Positions 31,751-43,445 are shown, counted from the first letter of the stretch. The stretch: 64,000 nucleotides of DNA from Heracleum sosnowskyi (GCA_030848705.1 CM061238.1:47531133-47595132); one strand, 5' to 3'. The notes: generated from the sequence alone by a model not told the origin. Numbers and translations: made by a program.

Positions 31751-33978
31751 ACTTGATTGGGTCCGGCATACTTAAAGAACTGGCCTTTGTCAGGCAAAAC
31801 AACATTTTTAACTACAACTACCTCAACCTCTTTCACAAAAGAACGTTTCCATTTATAACCAGCCTTAACACATTTCTGAGTAGGCTTAGGAATAAATGAA
31901 TCCACTCTAGTCTTAGGAGGACTAGTAGTTTTATCTCTAACATGCTTCTTATTATTAACATGTTGACGTGGAGCAGTCTTATCTTTAGATACATGCTTTT
32001 TATTAAAATAAGAATACATAACATTGAAAGCACAAGACATGCAATTAATCACACCACATGCTTTATGAGAAGAATTAACAAAATGCATGTTAGTTCTACA
32101 GTTGTTTTGATCCAACTTATGGATATCTGATTTAGTCTTTTCAGTTGTAGCAACTTTGACTGGAATATCAGATATACACTTTTTGGACCGTTCAACTTCC
32201 AAAGCAATATCTTCTTCACGAATCTCCTCAGCAATAATGATAGAGTATTCATTTAGAGGATCTGCCTCGGACTCCTTACAGAAGGGTGTTTCAATACCCT
32301 TAAGCACATATGGAACACCCCTTCCTTCAGTTCTGACTCTACAAGGGGAATTAATTCCAAGAAATCCAATGGCCTCATTATAATCATAACCTATACTGAC
32401 ATGATTACCCATAGCTTGTTTATTGAGAATCTCTTTAGCCGTCTTACAAGAGTTGTAATAGGCATTTGCTTTTGTATTAAGCACATTATTCTTTTCTTTA
32501 AGAATGGTTTCCAGTTGAATATAACATTTAACCCTATTCTCAAGAAATGCAATTTTCTCAATAAGTTCATCCTGATTAACATGCACTAGTTTTAATTCTT
32601 TTATTTCCTTTTCAAGATTTGTGTTTAAAAGAATTATTCTATCATTTTCAGTGCGTGCACAATCTAAGGTGCCACCAAGATGACGAATCATTTCAGTATC
32701 AGTAAACTTTACCTCAGACATGTAGGATGAAGATGAAGTAGAATTAAAGATATTGTCTCCTATTGCCATGAGTGCAAGATTTCCAACTTCTTCATCTTCA
32801 CTGTCTGTGTCATCCCAGCTCTTACCTTCAGCAACATAGGCTTTCCCAATCTTGTTCTTCTTGCTAGAATCAAATGTGTTTCTAGTCACTTGCTTTGGCT
32901 TTCTGCATTCAGTAGCAAAGTGACCCAACTCATTGCAATTGTAGCATCTGATTGTGCTCCTTTCCACAGTTCCAGTTTTGTAGCCACCCCTTGTGCTACT
33001 TGAAGAGGAAGATCCACCTCTCTGAAATCTGGGCCTGAACTTAAGATTGGGATTCCTCTTGAATCTAAACTTCCAAAACTTCCTGACTATCAAAGCCAAA
33101 TCACCATCTTCCAGCTGATCAAGTTCCTCTAAAGAATAGAAGTCACCACCAGATTGATCAATGGATGTTAATCCATATTCAACATCAATAACATTCATGT
33201 TAGAACTGGAAGGTTGAACAACCTTCACTTCCAGTTTCCGTGGGACTTCAGCAACCAATGCATTAGAAGTACTAACTATCCTCCCAGTTCCATATAACTC
33301 ATCCTGTTGAATCTGCTCCAGCTCATAGGTCTTCAGAACACCATACAATTTTTCCAAAGAAACCTCTCTAAGATCTCTTGCTTCTCTAATGGCAGATATT
33401 CTGTGCTCCAAATGACGTGGAAGTGTAAGTAGGAACTTCTTGTTAATTTCCTTGATAGTGTAGCGCTTACCATTAAGATTCAGATCATTGATTAATTTGT
33501 TGTATCTCTCAAAAACCTCAGAGATACCTTCACCAGGGTTTGATCTGAAATGCTCATATTGAGAGGTGAGAATTTCCAGCTTATTCTCTCTAACTTCCTC
33601 TGTCCCCTCATTGATTATCTCTATGGTTTCCCAAATGTGTTTGGCAGTATCACAGTTTAGGACATGATTATGCATGATAGGATCAAGACAATCAACAAGG
33701 ATCAGCTGTAGACAGGCATCCAAGGTAACATCCTCTTTTTCACCAGGAGTGAAATCCTTGGGATCCTTAGGGTACATCTTAGAAGCCCTAGTAACAATGT
33801 TATTCTCTATAAGTTCTCCCTCAATAATCATAGGGACTTTGGGACCACTCTTCAGCACATCCAAGTATTTAGGATTAGCAACTTTAAGAAATAGGAGCAT
33901 CTTCTTCTTCCACATAGGATAATGCTCCCTGCTGAACATGGGAATCTTTACTGTACCAACCTTCTGAGTTGTAGACAT
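31729..33978 (-). CDS. gag: copia-1 gag
   Basis: A 749-codon ORF from ATG at 33978. The N-terminus MSTTQKVGTVKIPMFSREHY and the following region match the UBN2/DUF4219 gag type of copia elements (MWKKKMLLFLK, AKHIWETIE, LPRHLEHRISAIREARD). A CCHC zinc knuckle, CYNCNELGHFATEC, lies near residue 345 (about 32945). The C-terminal third is Lys/Glu- and Ser/Asn-rich with coiled-coil-like segments (ILLNTNLEKEIKELKLVHVN) and ends GPNQVWAPKKV. Gag forms the virus-like particle in the cytoplasm. Longer than a minimal copia gag, consistent with SIRE/Tork-like elements. The stop overlaps the start of pol by 22 bases. Confidence 0.88.
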   Translation of the reverse strand: MSTTQKVGTVKIPMFSREHYPMWKKKMLLFLKVANPKYLDVLKSGPKVPMIIEGELIENNIVTRASKMYPKDPKDFTPGEKEDVTLDACLQLILVDCLDPIMHNHVLNCDTAKHIWETIEIINEGTEEVRENKLEILTSQYEHFRSNPGEGISEVFERYNKLINDLNLNGKRYTIKEINKKFLLTLPRHLEHRISAIREARDLREVSLEKLYGVLKTYELEQIQQDELYGTGRIVSTSNALVAEVPRKLEVKVVQPSSSNMNVIDVEYGLTSIDQSGGDFYSLEELDQLEDGDLALIVRKFWKFRFKRNPNLKFRPRFQRGGSSSSSSTRGGYKTGTVERSTIRCYNCNELGHFATECRKPKQVTRNTFDSSKKNKIGKAYVAEGKSWDDTDSEDEEVGNLALMAIGDNIFNSTSSSSYMSEVKFTDTEMIRHLGGTLDCARTENDRIILLNTNLEKEIKELKLVHVNQDELIEKIAFLENRVKCYIQLETILKEKNNVLNTKANAYYNSCKTAKEILNKQAMGNHVSIGYDYNEAIGFLGINSPCRVRTEGRGVPYVLKGIETPFCKESEADPLNEYSIIIAEEIREEDIALEVERSKKCISDIPVKVATTEKTKSDIHKLDQNNCRTNMHFVNSSHKACGVINCMSCAFNVMYSYFNKKHVSKDKTAPRQHVNNKKHVRDKTTSPPKTRVDSFIPKPTQKCVKAGYKWKRSFVKEVEVVVVKNVVLPDKGQFFKYAGPNQVWAPKKV

Positions 33979-34068
33979 TTTTGAGATTTTTAAAGAATAA
34001 TAAAAATTTCAGAGTTTAAGAAAAAATCTCAAAACAATTGGATCTTTGATTTGTATATCAATCAAAAA

Positions 34069-34080
34069 GCTCTGATGCCA
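34069..34080 (-). promoter_or_regulatory. copia-1 primer binding site (tRNA-Met type)
   Basis: On the minus strand TGGCATCAGAGC, two bases inside the LTR, differs at one base from the usual TGGTATCAGAGC complementary to initiator tRNA-Met. The right-hand copia has the usual form at 63585-63596. Confidence 0.88.
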
Positions 34081-34082
34081 AT

Positions 34083-35495
34083 TGTTAGGTCCTGATAAGT
34101 TTGTAGAAGGGGGTTGAATACAAACTATACCGTTTTATCGAATTTGTCCTTTAAATAATTTAACAATTAAGAACAAATTAATGCGGAATATAAATGAAAC
34201 AATATTGAAGTTAAATATAAACTATATTAAACTTGAAGGGTGTTGCAAATACAGTACGAATTACAAAGTATTTATCTCAAACTAATTAATACAAATTTAG
34301 AATAAATTCGACATGAACTTTTCTAATATTTGTAATAAAAAGATCGAATGCTAAAAGCAATGTTCGAGATAAATTCTAGGGATAAAAATCCGCTAGTTAA
34401 TCAAAGCAATACAAGTAATCAACTTCTAGTGGTTTGGATTTAACAATACAAACTAGAATTAATTGCTTGAGAAGAAATGAGATCAAATGGCTTCTTCGTT
34501 TTGCTGGAGAGAAAATGTCTGTATGTTTGATAATGAAGTCTCTTCTCTCTTTTCTGTCCAGCCGAGTTGATATATCACAATTCATAACCCTTGTATGACC
34601 TGTTAATTAAATCAAAATGATTTAATAAAACAAACAATACACTTGTATGACCTGAGAATAATGTTCGGTAGAACCATGCTTCATCAATAGAACCTGCAAA
34701 ATGTGTCCAGTATGACCTAGCATACTTCTACCAACTTTCGGTATGACCTTAGAAAAGAACCTGTATGACCTGATGAATGAGTCGGTATGACCTGAGAAAT
34801 GACTCGGTATGACCTATCAAATGATTCGGTATGACCTAAAATGATTCGGTATGACCTATTGTTATACCATTAAGTTAATTTCCTTTAATTAAATTAGTTA
34901 ATTTAAATTCTGAATTAAATTAATTCTTTTCTAGAATTAATTTAACAAATAATTTAAACAACTAAATTAATTAATTTAATAAATAAATTACTTCTGAAAG
35001 AATTAATTTATTAATTAAATTGATTAATAATTTAATTAATTAAAAGAAGATAACTTAAAATCATTGCATTCCTTTATCTTCTGAAAACCACTGAATATAG
35101 ATGATTTAATTCCACTAATTGATGTCGTCATTCGATGCACTGTCTGGTTCATGAATAACTGACTTCAATGAAAATTCTTCATCTTTAAAACATTTAAAGT
35201 TGTGGCTTCTTTTCTTTAGCTCTGAATAAACTCTATATCCTGTACTTCTTCTGTCACCAACTGGAAATCTCTGTCACTGTAGTAAATCCACTTCCTTGAA
35301 TACTTCACTGAGGCTTGAATAATAAATTGAACTTATTTCAATGTAGAATAACTTCAAGTCTGTAGATGACTTTAATTCTCCATTCTCTTGACAGATAAAA
35401 CTCTCTGAGATTCCTGTGACCTTTAATCTAATATTTACTTATTACATTCTTGTTTAAGTTGAGTAGAATCCTTGAATTACAAATAGGCTATAACA
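34083..35495 (-). repeat. copia-1 5' LTR, about 1.4 kb
   Basis: On the plus strand it starts TGTTAGGTCCTG and the other end is put at GGCTATAACA (35495), after which LTR D sequence continues. The inner end is certain from the primer site; the outer end is inferred from where similarity to LTR C begins. The GTTGAATAC/GTAGAAGGGGG motif lies at 34103-34123. A TATA-like sequence is at about 34571, with nine GTATGACCT motifs upstream of it (34593-34857). AT-rich TTAATTAA-type sequence fills 34860-35050. Confidence 0.75.
34593..34858 (-). repeat. Nine GTATGACCT motifs in copia-1 LTR U3
   Basis: Copies of GTATGACCT (AGGTCATAC on the element strand) start at 34593, 34645, 34710, 34740, 34763, 34785, 34807, 34829 and 34849. 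The last group is spaced 20-23 bases with (T/G)TCG before it and (A)AATGA(T/C) between. Confidence 0.9.
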
Positions 35496-38400
35496 TATGC
35501 CTTTCAAAATGTACTATCCAGGATCTCACACTACAAACAACAACCTCTACATGGAATTATTACAACCCATTTTGTAAACACACTTAATAAGGATAGCTAA
35601 ACCTATCCAACTTACTCATACAGTATCCTTCTTAAACTGCACTATCTCAAGGGAGTATCTTCCACATTCCTTTTCCTCGCCATACGGGACGATCGACTAT
35701 GGTCTCACTGAAAATATAATTTTTAACAAAGCAAGAATGAGCGAAAGAATGCTCAGCAAGTTAACTAGTCACTAATATAAAGTTCTTCCAACAATATAAA
35801 AGTAGTACATAGTTTTCCATTGAAAGTATTCATACTTAATATGAAGTTTAGAATAGTACCATATGAACGAGTTTAGTTCGTAATTTAGAAATACATTATC
35901 AGTGACTTAGCACGATTTTTAAAAATCAACAAGTACGTAGTTCCAGATGCTTCTAGATGAACAACACTAGTTCAACAGTTTTTAAATTACCATTTGTCTT
36001 TCATCAATAAATAACTAGAATCATTTCACCTTTTTAAATATTGCCATCGAAATATCGAATCATTCACACTAAAGTTAACACTATCGGTAACTCAGCACCT
36101 TGGCCTTTGTTACAGTGTTAATCAAAAATTTTCCAATCTGGAAGGAAGGGACTTATCCAAAACAGAAATCACGATATGAAGTGACGATGATCAGTCACCA
36201 CAACCATATCCACCACGGGTCTTCTCTACTAGTAGAAGGGTAATTACTTCATTCTTAAGTTACCCCGGGATGAAGGCTTCATTCACGATCATCCTGGATG
36301 GGAGCTCCATATGCACTCAACCTGGCGCATTCGGCCAATAATAGTTGATGGACCGCCTGGCTAACGGCCTCTTACAATCTCGGGATCGCCCGTCGACGAT
36401 CTTGCCACCGCCAGAGTCCCCTTGTTTTATTTTCTTTCAAAAATCATTTACAATATAAAATCGAGTAGTTAAGGTCCGGCCTCAGTCGACCGATACTTAC
36501 TTCAAAACAACGCTACTTGAGCAAAACATGACCGGGGGTTTTCACAAAAAGATTTCGAGTGAGAAGGTTCGCGTGTTTAAACTTTTCGAAGCATCTTGGA
36601 TATCTTTTAAATAATATTTGAAGTATTTTTGGAAAAATTTAATATATTTAATAAATATTTAAATAATAAATTTTATCCAAGATAAATGTTTTTGGAATAC
36701 TTTAATAAATGAAGTTCATTAAACAATCATAAGTACATATACTATCTCCCGAAGAACCTTTCGGGTTTACATAGTTAAAATACGTCAAGGCAAAATACCG
36801 CTCCCCGGTCAACTCTACTTTTTGGATCAACACGCTCTATCCCTAGAGCCGTCGTCCGAATATTAAATTCAAGATACCATTATTAACGAGGTATGCTTTA
36901 TCAAAACTTTAACATATAAAGTTCATAATATAAATCGAACAATTATACTTGATATCAAAATCGTAAACACAACATGATATATCATTGGTATATGTATTTG
37001 AGAAAGTAAACTTGCATAAACATGCTCCAAAGATATTTTCATAAGTAAAACATAAGATTAGAAAACTTGTCACGATACTCTGATCAAAAGAGTATATATA
37101 TATATGAATAAACAAGTTTTAAGCATTTGAAAATATACCTACTCTGAACAATAGAGTAAGAGTTAGTAAACTTGTCTGGAAATCCCGAAGTAGCAGTAAG
37201 TCTCAGGTTGGTCCAGTAATCTAGAATCAACACAAGATTCAAGATTAATAACTTAAACGCTTTCACCATACTAAGTATATACTAACTCAAGTACAAAGTT
37301 CACTTTCAAGTTAACTCCTTAAGAACTTCTACTCGCGTATGCTCGCTCACACATTTTTATAAAATTGAGATTTAATCCTTTTAACACGAAATCTTTTCGA
37401 GGGTCTTCCTAAACGTACCTATCATGTTAACACAAAGTTTCACATTCCAATAAGTCGTTTAAGGGGTTTGATCATTGCCTCAAAGTTGGTTAAGTGGTGT
37501 AGTTTGGTTTCTCGAAACATCCTTTATTAAAACATTTGTTTCTCCTAAACCGTAAATCGGATTCACATGATCTTCGCACCAAAACGAACCTTGAAACAAG
37601 GCCTACACTATCATGGGCAGTGGTGATATTGGACAGAATTTATTAGGTTCGAATATCACAATCAAAACAGGGTTAAGGAAAATCAGGCATTACGACGACT
37701 ATGTTTTAGTGATTCCAAAGTTTAAATCATAAACTTTACATGATCAACCAACCATATCATCAAAACAGCTCCTTTAACATCTCAACTAAGTCATGAACTT
37801 CAAGAACAATAGTCAAAACCAACATCTACATGATCAACCATCAAAACAACACCATTCATCCACCATAATCAACCATTCATCCACTAAATTATACTAACTT
37901 AATCTAACTCAAAACTAACCATAAAATTCGATTTATAACTAAGGGTTAAAATAGTTTATACCTTCCATGATGCCTTAAACACACTAACAATAGCTTAAAA
38001 TCCTTGCTTGAGCCTTGAACTAACCTTAGTTTGCTTAAAGTTCAAGAACAAAATCAAGAACACAAGTTAGTATTTCGAAATCACTATTCATGCCTCAACT
38101 TTGATCCAATATTTGACCATGCTATGATACTTAGATGGCCATGAAATTTTGAACGTACCTTGGGAATGGATTGTGGAAGCTTTGGTACAAATTTGGTGAT
38201 TGTATCATGAGTAGAATTCAAGTTATGAATTTGTCTTCCTCCCTTGGTCCTGCTGGGCAGAAAGTTGAAGAAATGGGGCGGGGAGAGTTTTCTTGGCTTT
38301 TCCTTGATATTTTCTTGATAAAGTGAAGTGGGTGGCTGGTTGGATAAGTGATAGAAATGATGATATAGTGTGCTTGTGTCATTTGTTTGCCAAAGGTCAA

Positions 38401-38507
38401 GTTGTAAATGTATTAAAGAAACATCTTCAAAGGTCAAGTTGGAAATGTATTAAAGAAACATCTTCATGATCCACTTGCTTGGTTCTTTGTTTGGTTTCAC
38501 ATGGATG
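35496..38507 (-). mobile_element. LTR fragment D of the long chromovirus LTR family
   Basis: Begins inside the family sequence (AATGTACTATCCAGGATCTC, matching LTR C at about 57808). Shared blocks in the same order as C and A: the GAGC...GCTC motif (about 35737), GATGATCAGTCACC with TCTACTAGTAGA (about 36190-36240), CTCCTAAACCGTAAATCGG (about 37543) and TTACGACGACTAT (about 37690). Its left part was displaced by copia-1 and lies outside the window. Solo LTR E enters at 38513. Any remainder to the right (39569 to perhaps 39833) is too diverged for me to bound. No gene inside; ORFs at 38084-38678 are low-complexity. Confidence 0.75.
38391..38464 (+). repeat. 37-bp tandem duplication
   Basis: CAAAGGTCAAGTTGTAAATG and following sequence at 38391 is repeated from 38428 with one difference (GTTGTAAA/GTTGGAAA). 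Confidence 0.9.
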
Positions 38508-38512
38508 ATCCT

Positions 38513-39563
38513 TGTTAATCCCAAATGACCTAACAAAATTGTAGAAGGGGGGGGGGGGGGTTGAATACAATTCTTTGATATTTCTCAAACTTAAAAACAA
38601 CTTACAAATTAAAACTGAACTTATAAAATAAAAACCACAAGCACTTAATAATTTCAGTTGGATTGTTTGATGATCCAACTGAAGTGATTTTTATTGCGGA
38701 AATAATCTGTGATACAAAAGTACACAGCTGCTCAGTTACAATAATGTAGAGAAGAAAAATGCTCTCAAAAATAGCTAATACAATCTATTTGTTTTTCTTC
38801 TCAATTTTCTAAAGTAACTGCTACACTTGGTTTTATAAACCCAAGTTTACAACTCTATTTTTGGCTACACTAAAAGTACAATGAGTAACCGCCAATAGTT
38901 TGCTTTTCATCCCTTTGTCCAGTGGTCCTTGAAGATATTTGCTTTTGTCTTCATGCTTATTATGATCACTCCCAAGAGCCCAATTGGAAACTGGGATGTT
39001 TCCTTATTCCCCATGTCCATTTTAATGGTTTCCAGTGCAAAGTACACTTCCACATCACTTTTAGATCTGTTCAGTAAACTGTCACTATCACTTTGTCAAC
39101 TATTCAGAAAAGCAATAATGATTCGTTGATAGCAGGGAGATGTGTTTCGTTGATAGCTTTATTCTTCATTTCGTTGATGAGTAAACTCCATACCGTTGAT
39201 AGGATAATCTTCATTCCGTTGATGAGTAAACTCCATACCGTTGATAGGATAATCTTCATTCCGTTGACAGGTCTTCACTTAGGCAAAATTACAAGGCATG
39301 AGATATTTACAATTAACCAACCTATTTTGCCTATCTAGTACTTAGTCAACATGACTTAGAAAACCTATCCAATATCTACAATGAAATGCATATCAAACTA
39401 GAAGTATTGTACAGTGCAATTGCTACATCACTCATTTCATTGATGAGCTACATGTCAACGGATTGCTGCAAAGCATACCATTCCGTTGACAGCTACAAAA
39501 TGACTTTACTTAAATTCTACTAAGTGTTTTATGTTTATCATCAAGAACAACATATTCCTAACA
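38513..39563 (-). mobile_element. Solo copia LTR E (1051 bp)
   Basis: Reads TGTTAATCCC...CATATTCCTAACA on the plus strand, flanked by ATCCT at 38508-38512 and 39564-39568. The GTAGAAG(G)nTTGAATAC motif near its left end, with 14 G at 38547-38560, shows minus orientation and kinship to copia LTRs. TATA-like TTTATAAA is near 38833. Confidence 0.88.
39172..39266 (-). repeat. 45-bp tandem repeat inside LTR E
   Basis: CGTTGATGAGTAAACTCCAT-containing unit at 39172 repeated at 39217, followed by a partial CCGTTGACAGG. CGTTGA(T/C)AG motifs continue upstream (39124, 39148) and downstream (39485). Confidence 0.9.
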
Positions 39564-39568
39564 ATCCT

Positions 39569-39937
39569 AATGTTGCATTCCTTAATTTAATCTTGTTACA
39601 TTCTACTTCCATGCTTGTGTTTAATCCAATAAGAAATATGTGTAGAACTCGATATAAATTATTTTTACTTTTCGAACACATATATAGAGGTATCTGTTTC
39701 ATATTTATGACGACTTTAGTGATTAAAGTGATACCTCGTTGAGATCAGTGATGAAAGTGATATCTGGTCTTCACTTCAGTGACCACTTTGATATTTAACC
39801 CCATCTAAAAACTGATGTAGTTTTTATTGTTACAAACAAGTCTTTATTTCAAAATTTGATGCCCAGAAAAACAAAATTAACAATATTTACTCAGAACCCG
39901 ATAATAGAGGTTATCATTAAAAAAATTTGATAGATAC
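39569..39937. other. Interval without recognisable gene
   Basis: AT-rich, no ORF with support. It may hold the remainder of LTR D (possible end ..TTGTTACA near 39833). A 30-bp sequence at 39895-39924 is repeated perfectly at 40560-40589. Confidence 0.5.
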
Positions 39938-39945
39938 ATTACGAG

Positions 39946-40520
39946 TAGGGTTGAGCATTCGGTCGGTTCGGTCCAGAACCGGACCGAACCGAATAGACCG
40001 AGAACCGAATTATCATTTTTTTCTGGACCGAACCGAATCGAAATTATATTTTGGACCGGAACCGAACCGAACCGAAATAAGTCTATTTGGTTCGGTTCTT
40101 TCATAAAAGAACCGAAATTTTTTCAAATAAAAAACTTTTATTTCAAAAAAAGCTAAAAAATATGATTTTTCTAAAAATAAAAATATTAGATAATGAAATA
40201 CAAGTATGAAATGTAAATATAATAGTTCAAATTTCAAATCTCAAACCAAAAATAAGTCATGCAAAATTTTGAATATATACATACATATAAAATTAATATA
40301 TTATATCTATAAAAATTATATAAATATAAAATAAAATAATTTCGGTCTATTCGGTTCGGACCAAATTTTTTTTGAAAGAACCGAACCGAACCGATATTTA
40401 TTTCGGTCTATTCGGTCCGGACCAAAAAGACCAAATTTTCATAAAATTAGAACTGAACTGAACCGAAATTATACTATTCGGTTCGGTTTTTCGGTTCTTG
40501 TTTGGTTCTGCTCAGCCCTA
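39946..40520. mobile_element. hAT-type MITE (575 bp)
   Basis: Ends TAGGGTTGAGCA and TGCTCAGCCCTA (inverted, one mismatch) with an 8-bp target duplication ATTACGAG at 39938-39945 and 40521-40528. The interior is full of ACCGAACCGAA / TTCGGTTCGGT in opposite orientations at the two ends, so the whole element can fold back. No coding capacity. Confidence 0.88.
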
Positions 40521-40528
40521 ATTACGAG

Positions 40529-41227
40529 TATCCATCTTGCTTCATAGAACGATCCTAAAAACCCGATAATAGAGGTTATCATTAAAAAATTCCCGAAAGT
40601 TAAGAATGCTATTCAAAGAAAGCGTTCGCAATCGGTGGTAACTTGGTTATAGAACCAATATATAGTAAATAACAGAAAGAAAGAAATAAGAAATGTTATG
40701 ACGTTCAAAGCCGCCAACATTTTATTTGCTATTCGAACCATGTTTTTTTTTGCTAAAGAAAGAAAGAGGGAATTGGTTTAAATAGTAAAGGGAGAAGAGA
40801 AAATTTGTTGTGAGAATAATGAAATGAGTTGAAGGTATTTATTGGAAAATAGGAAGAGTTGTGTTGAATAATCTAATGAGTTAGTTAAAAAAATAATTTA
40901 AAATTTGCTAAATTAGGGTTAGAGAGTTTTTTAAAAATCAAACAAGTAACTTTTTGAATATGTGAATTTATAGAAAGTTAATGAATTTTATATTTAATAT
41001 TTTCTAAAAATTATAGTTAAGGTATTTATATAAAATTTCTAACTTTCAAATTTATATATTGGAAAAGCGTATAAAATTCAACTATGAGTCCGAATATCAA
41101 ATTATACTGAATGCGAGCATAACTCATGTTATTAAGTGACTAAGTTTTGCCTTATTTGATAAGTTTCCATGCTAAACGATTTGTTTTTCTCTTTTAGCCT
41201 TGCAAGTTGCAACATGACACTAAAACC
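40529..41227. other. Interval without recognisable gene
   Basis: AT-rich sequence, with the second copy of the 30-bp repeat at 40560-40589. I saw no ORF, RNA gene or element ends. Confidence 0.5.
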
Positions 41228-41229
41228 TA

Positions 41230-41438
41230 CTCCCTCTGTCCCATTTTTATTGTTCACCATCAAAAATCCACATTTTATTCAATCATGTAAAATAAACAAT
41301 AGTTACCAAATAATTGTATTGTTTTTCATAAAAGTTAACATAATTTATACATAATTTACCATATTAATCAATTTTGGACAATTATTTTGGAACAAACTAA
41401 AAAGGAAATAGTAGACAATAAAAATGGGACGGAGGGAG
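41230..41438. mobile_element. Stowaway MITE (Tc1/Mariner type, 209 bp)
   Basis: Inverted ends CTCCCTC(T/C)GTCCCATTTT flanked by TA at 41228-41229 and 41439-41440, the hallmark of Stowaway. An ORF starting in it (41387-41593) is chance. Confidence 0.92.
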
Positions 41439-41714
41439 TATATTTTTTCAAACATAATGTACATTACGTGATATGTAGTTGTGAATCAGTCGAGGAAGCA
41501 ATTCCAATTTACCATACCCCAGAAGAAACAATAGAGCAAAATCTCATGTGCAAAATGTGTGCAAAATGTTTACAATTGTTCTTTGTTTGGTGAAATATTA
41601 AGTTTGTTGAATTTTTTCCCATTCAATTGATATTATTGGCTTCAATTGTCAAATGACTTGAATGTTTTCGACAAGGGTGAATATTCTACAAAATTTGAGA
41701 CAAATTACAAGTAT

Positions 41715-42575
41715 GGGCCGCGCTCCATTGAGAACCCTCAACTATTGTGAGATATGAGATCTAATCTTAGCCATTCATTTAAATACACTATATTAATCCC
41801 CCACCACTCATTTAATTTATTAATATTTTAATTTTTCACCATCCCCACTCATCCACCACCTTCGGCCACCGGGAACCTCCAGCTCCGGCCACCGGGAACT
41901 CCGATCACCATCTCCGGCGACCAATTCCGGCCAACCCAAAAAATCACCACCGGAAAACAAAAAATCACCATGTTATATATCGTCACCTCCGACCATCACC
42001 GGAAAACAAAAAATCACCATCGAAAAACACAAATCACCATCGTCGTCACCAATAATCACCACCATCGTCATCAGTAATCACCACTGTCACCACCAGTATC
42101 AACATAATCACTATAACATTAACACTAATCACCACCAGTACAATCATACTATCACCACTAAACCACCACCACCACCACATCCACCATCAAAACCCCATCA
42201 ATAAAGCCCAAAATCGATAATTGATCATCAAAGCACCAAAATTTTAACATAAACAAGCAAAAAGGCAACATAAAATCACTAAAATTCGAATGAAATCCAC
42301 CGGAATCCTAATCATATATATTCTTCGGATCCATCATCATCGCACCTCTCTCAACTACACAATCACCAACCACTGCCGTATTCGAATTTTAGACCAGGCG
42401 AAATCGGAGATGATGAATATCTTATACAAATTACATAAAAACTATATTTATATACGTATGTGTATATATATGAGGGATGGAGGTTGATGTTATAAAAAAA
42501 TATGAATTAGATTGGAGAGAAGACAATGAAATGGTAGTGGCCGGAATAAATGTGTGTGGGGGAGAGGGAGAGAGA

Positions 42576-42658
<83 letters not shown>

Positions 42659-42941
42659 CGGATAGAGTGGAGGCGACGGGTGGTGGTGGGGATAACGGCG
42701 GCGGCTGGGGTGGGGCAGGCAGGTGATGGTGGCGGAGTTGGTGGGTGGAGGCATGTGTTGGTGGTGATGGTGTGGTGGGTGGAGAGATAATGGAGTTAGA
42801 TGAGAGATGAAAGATAAAATAAATTAATTAAAATTAAGATATTAATTGTGTGGCTATGATTTGGTTTAGATATAAAAAATGTGTGGGTGAGATTAGATCT
42901 CAGTTCTCACAATTAATGGGGTTCTTATATGAGAACAAACC
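41715..42941. mobile_element. Mutator-like non-autonomous element (1.2 kb)
   Basis: Long imperfect inverted ends: left GGGCCGCGCTCCATTGAGAA..., right (complement) GGTTTGTTCTCATATAAGAA..., sharing GAGATCTAATCT about 45 bases in. Flanked by TTACAAGTAT (41705-41714) and TTAAAAGTAT (42942-42951), a 9-10 bp duplication with one mismatch, as in MULEs. The interior has CACC/CCGG-rich degenerate repeats (41840-42190) and an (AG)37 tract. No transposase. Confidence 0.7.
42581..42655 (+). repeat. (AG)37 microsatellite
   Basis: An uninterrupted AG dinucleotide run of 75 bases, preceded by imperfect GA-rich sequence from about 42558. The Arg-Glu and Leu-Ser repeat ORFs over it are artefacts. Confidence 0.97.
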
Positions 42942-42951
42942 TTAAAAGTAT

Positions 42952-43440
42952 ACCGTAAGTTCAACATTTAATGTTTAAAAATTGATCACCAACCATAAAA
43001 TTCTTTTCTCAAGTATTTGTATAGAAATAAATTTAAAATCCACAAGGAAAGAATGAATCAACATTTTCTAAAAACATTCAAGTTAGAAACGTTCGAGACA
43101 GTTAAAAGTAATTTAGGCTTTAGGTAGTGTGCAGTTTTTTCTTAAAGGGGCCTTGTTCTTCTTTCAACTGTCCATTAATAATTATAATGATATTTTGAAT
43201 AAAAATAAAAATAATTATATTTATTAATAAATAATCATACCAACATCTATTAATAAAAAATAAAAATAATCATAATATTCTGAATAAATAAATTCATTTA
43301 TTCAATTAATTGTTAAACATATCTACATCTATAATCATAATATAGTTTACAAAGATATTTAAGGTAGACCTCGATTGAATTAAAAAATTATTAATAGGTT
43401 TAATTTTTGATTTTCGGATTGATTTGAAAAAAAAAGTTAA
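42952..43440. other. Interval without recognisable gene
   Basis: AT-rich; nothing recognised. The last five bases before Tat-2 (GATAA, 43441-43445) are its expected target duplication, the partner lying outside the window. Confidence 0.5.
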
Positions 43441-43445
43441 GATAA

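Larger units (their letters stand above)
29840..35495 (-). mobile_element. copia-1: minus-strand Ty1/copia element, 5' half
   Basis: On the minus strand: LTR (35495-34083), primer site (34080-34069), gag (33978-31729), protease-integrase and RT start (31750-29840). The element stops at 29840 exactly where the copia-2 LTR ends, so its RT, RNase H and 3' LTR are expected beyond the left edge. Gag and integrase are largely open, far less decayed than copia-2. Confidence 0.85.

Noticed and set aside
41387..41593. 68-residue ORF
   Set aside because: Begins inside the Stowaway MITE and crosses its end; chance ORF.
42431..42790. Arg-Glu and Ser-Leu repeat ORFs
   Set aside because: Pure translations of the (AG)n tract in different frames.
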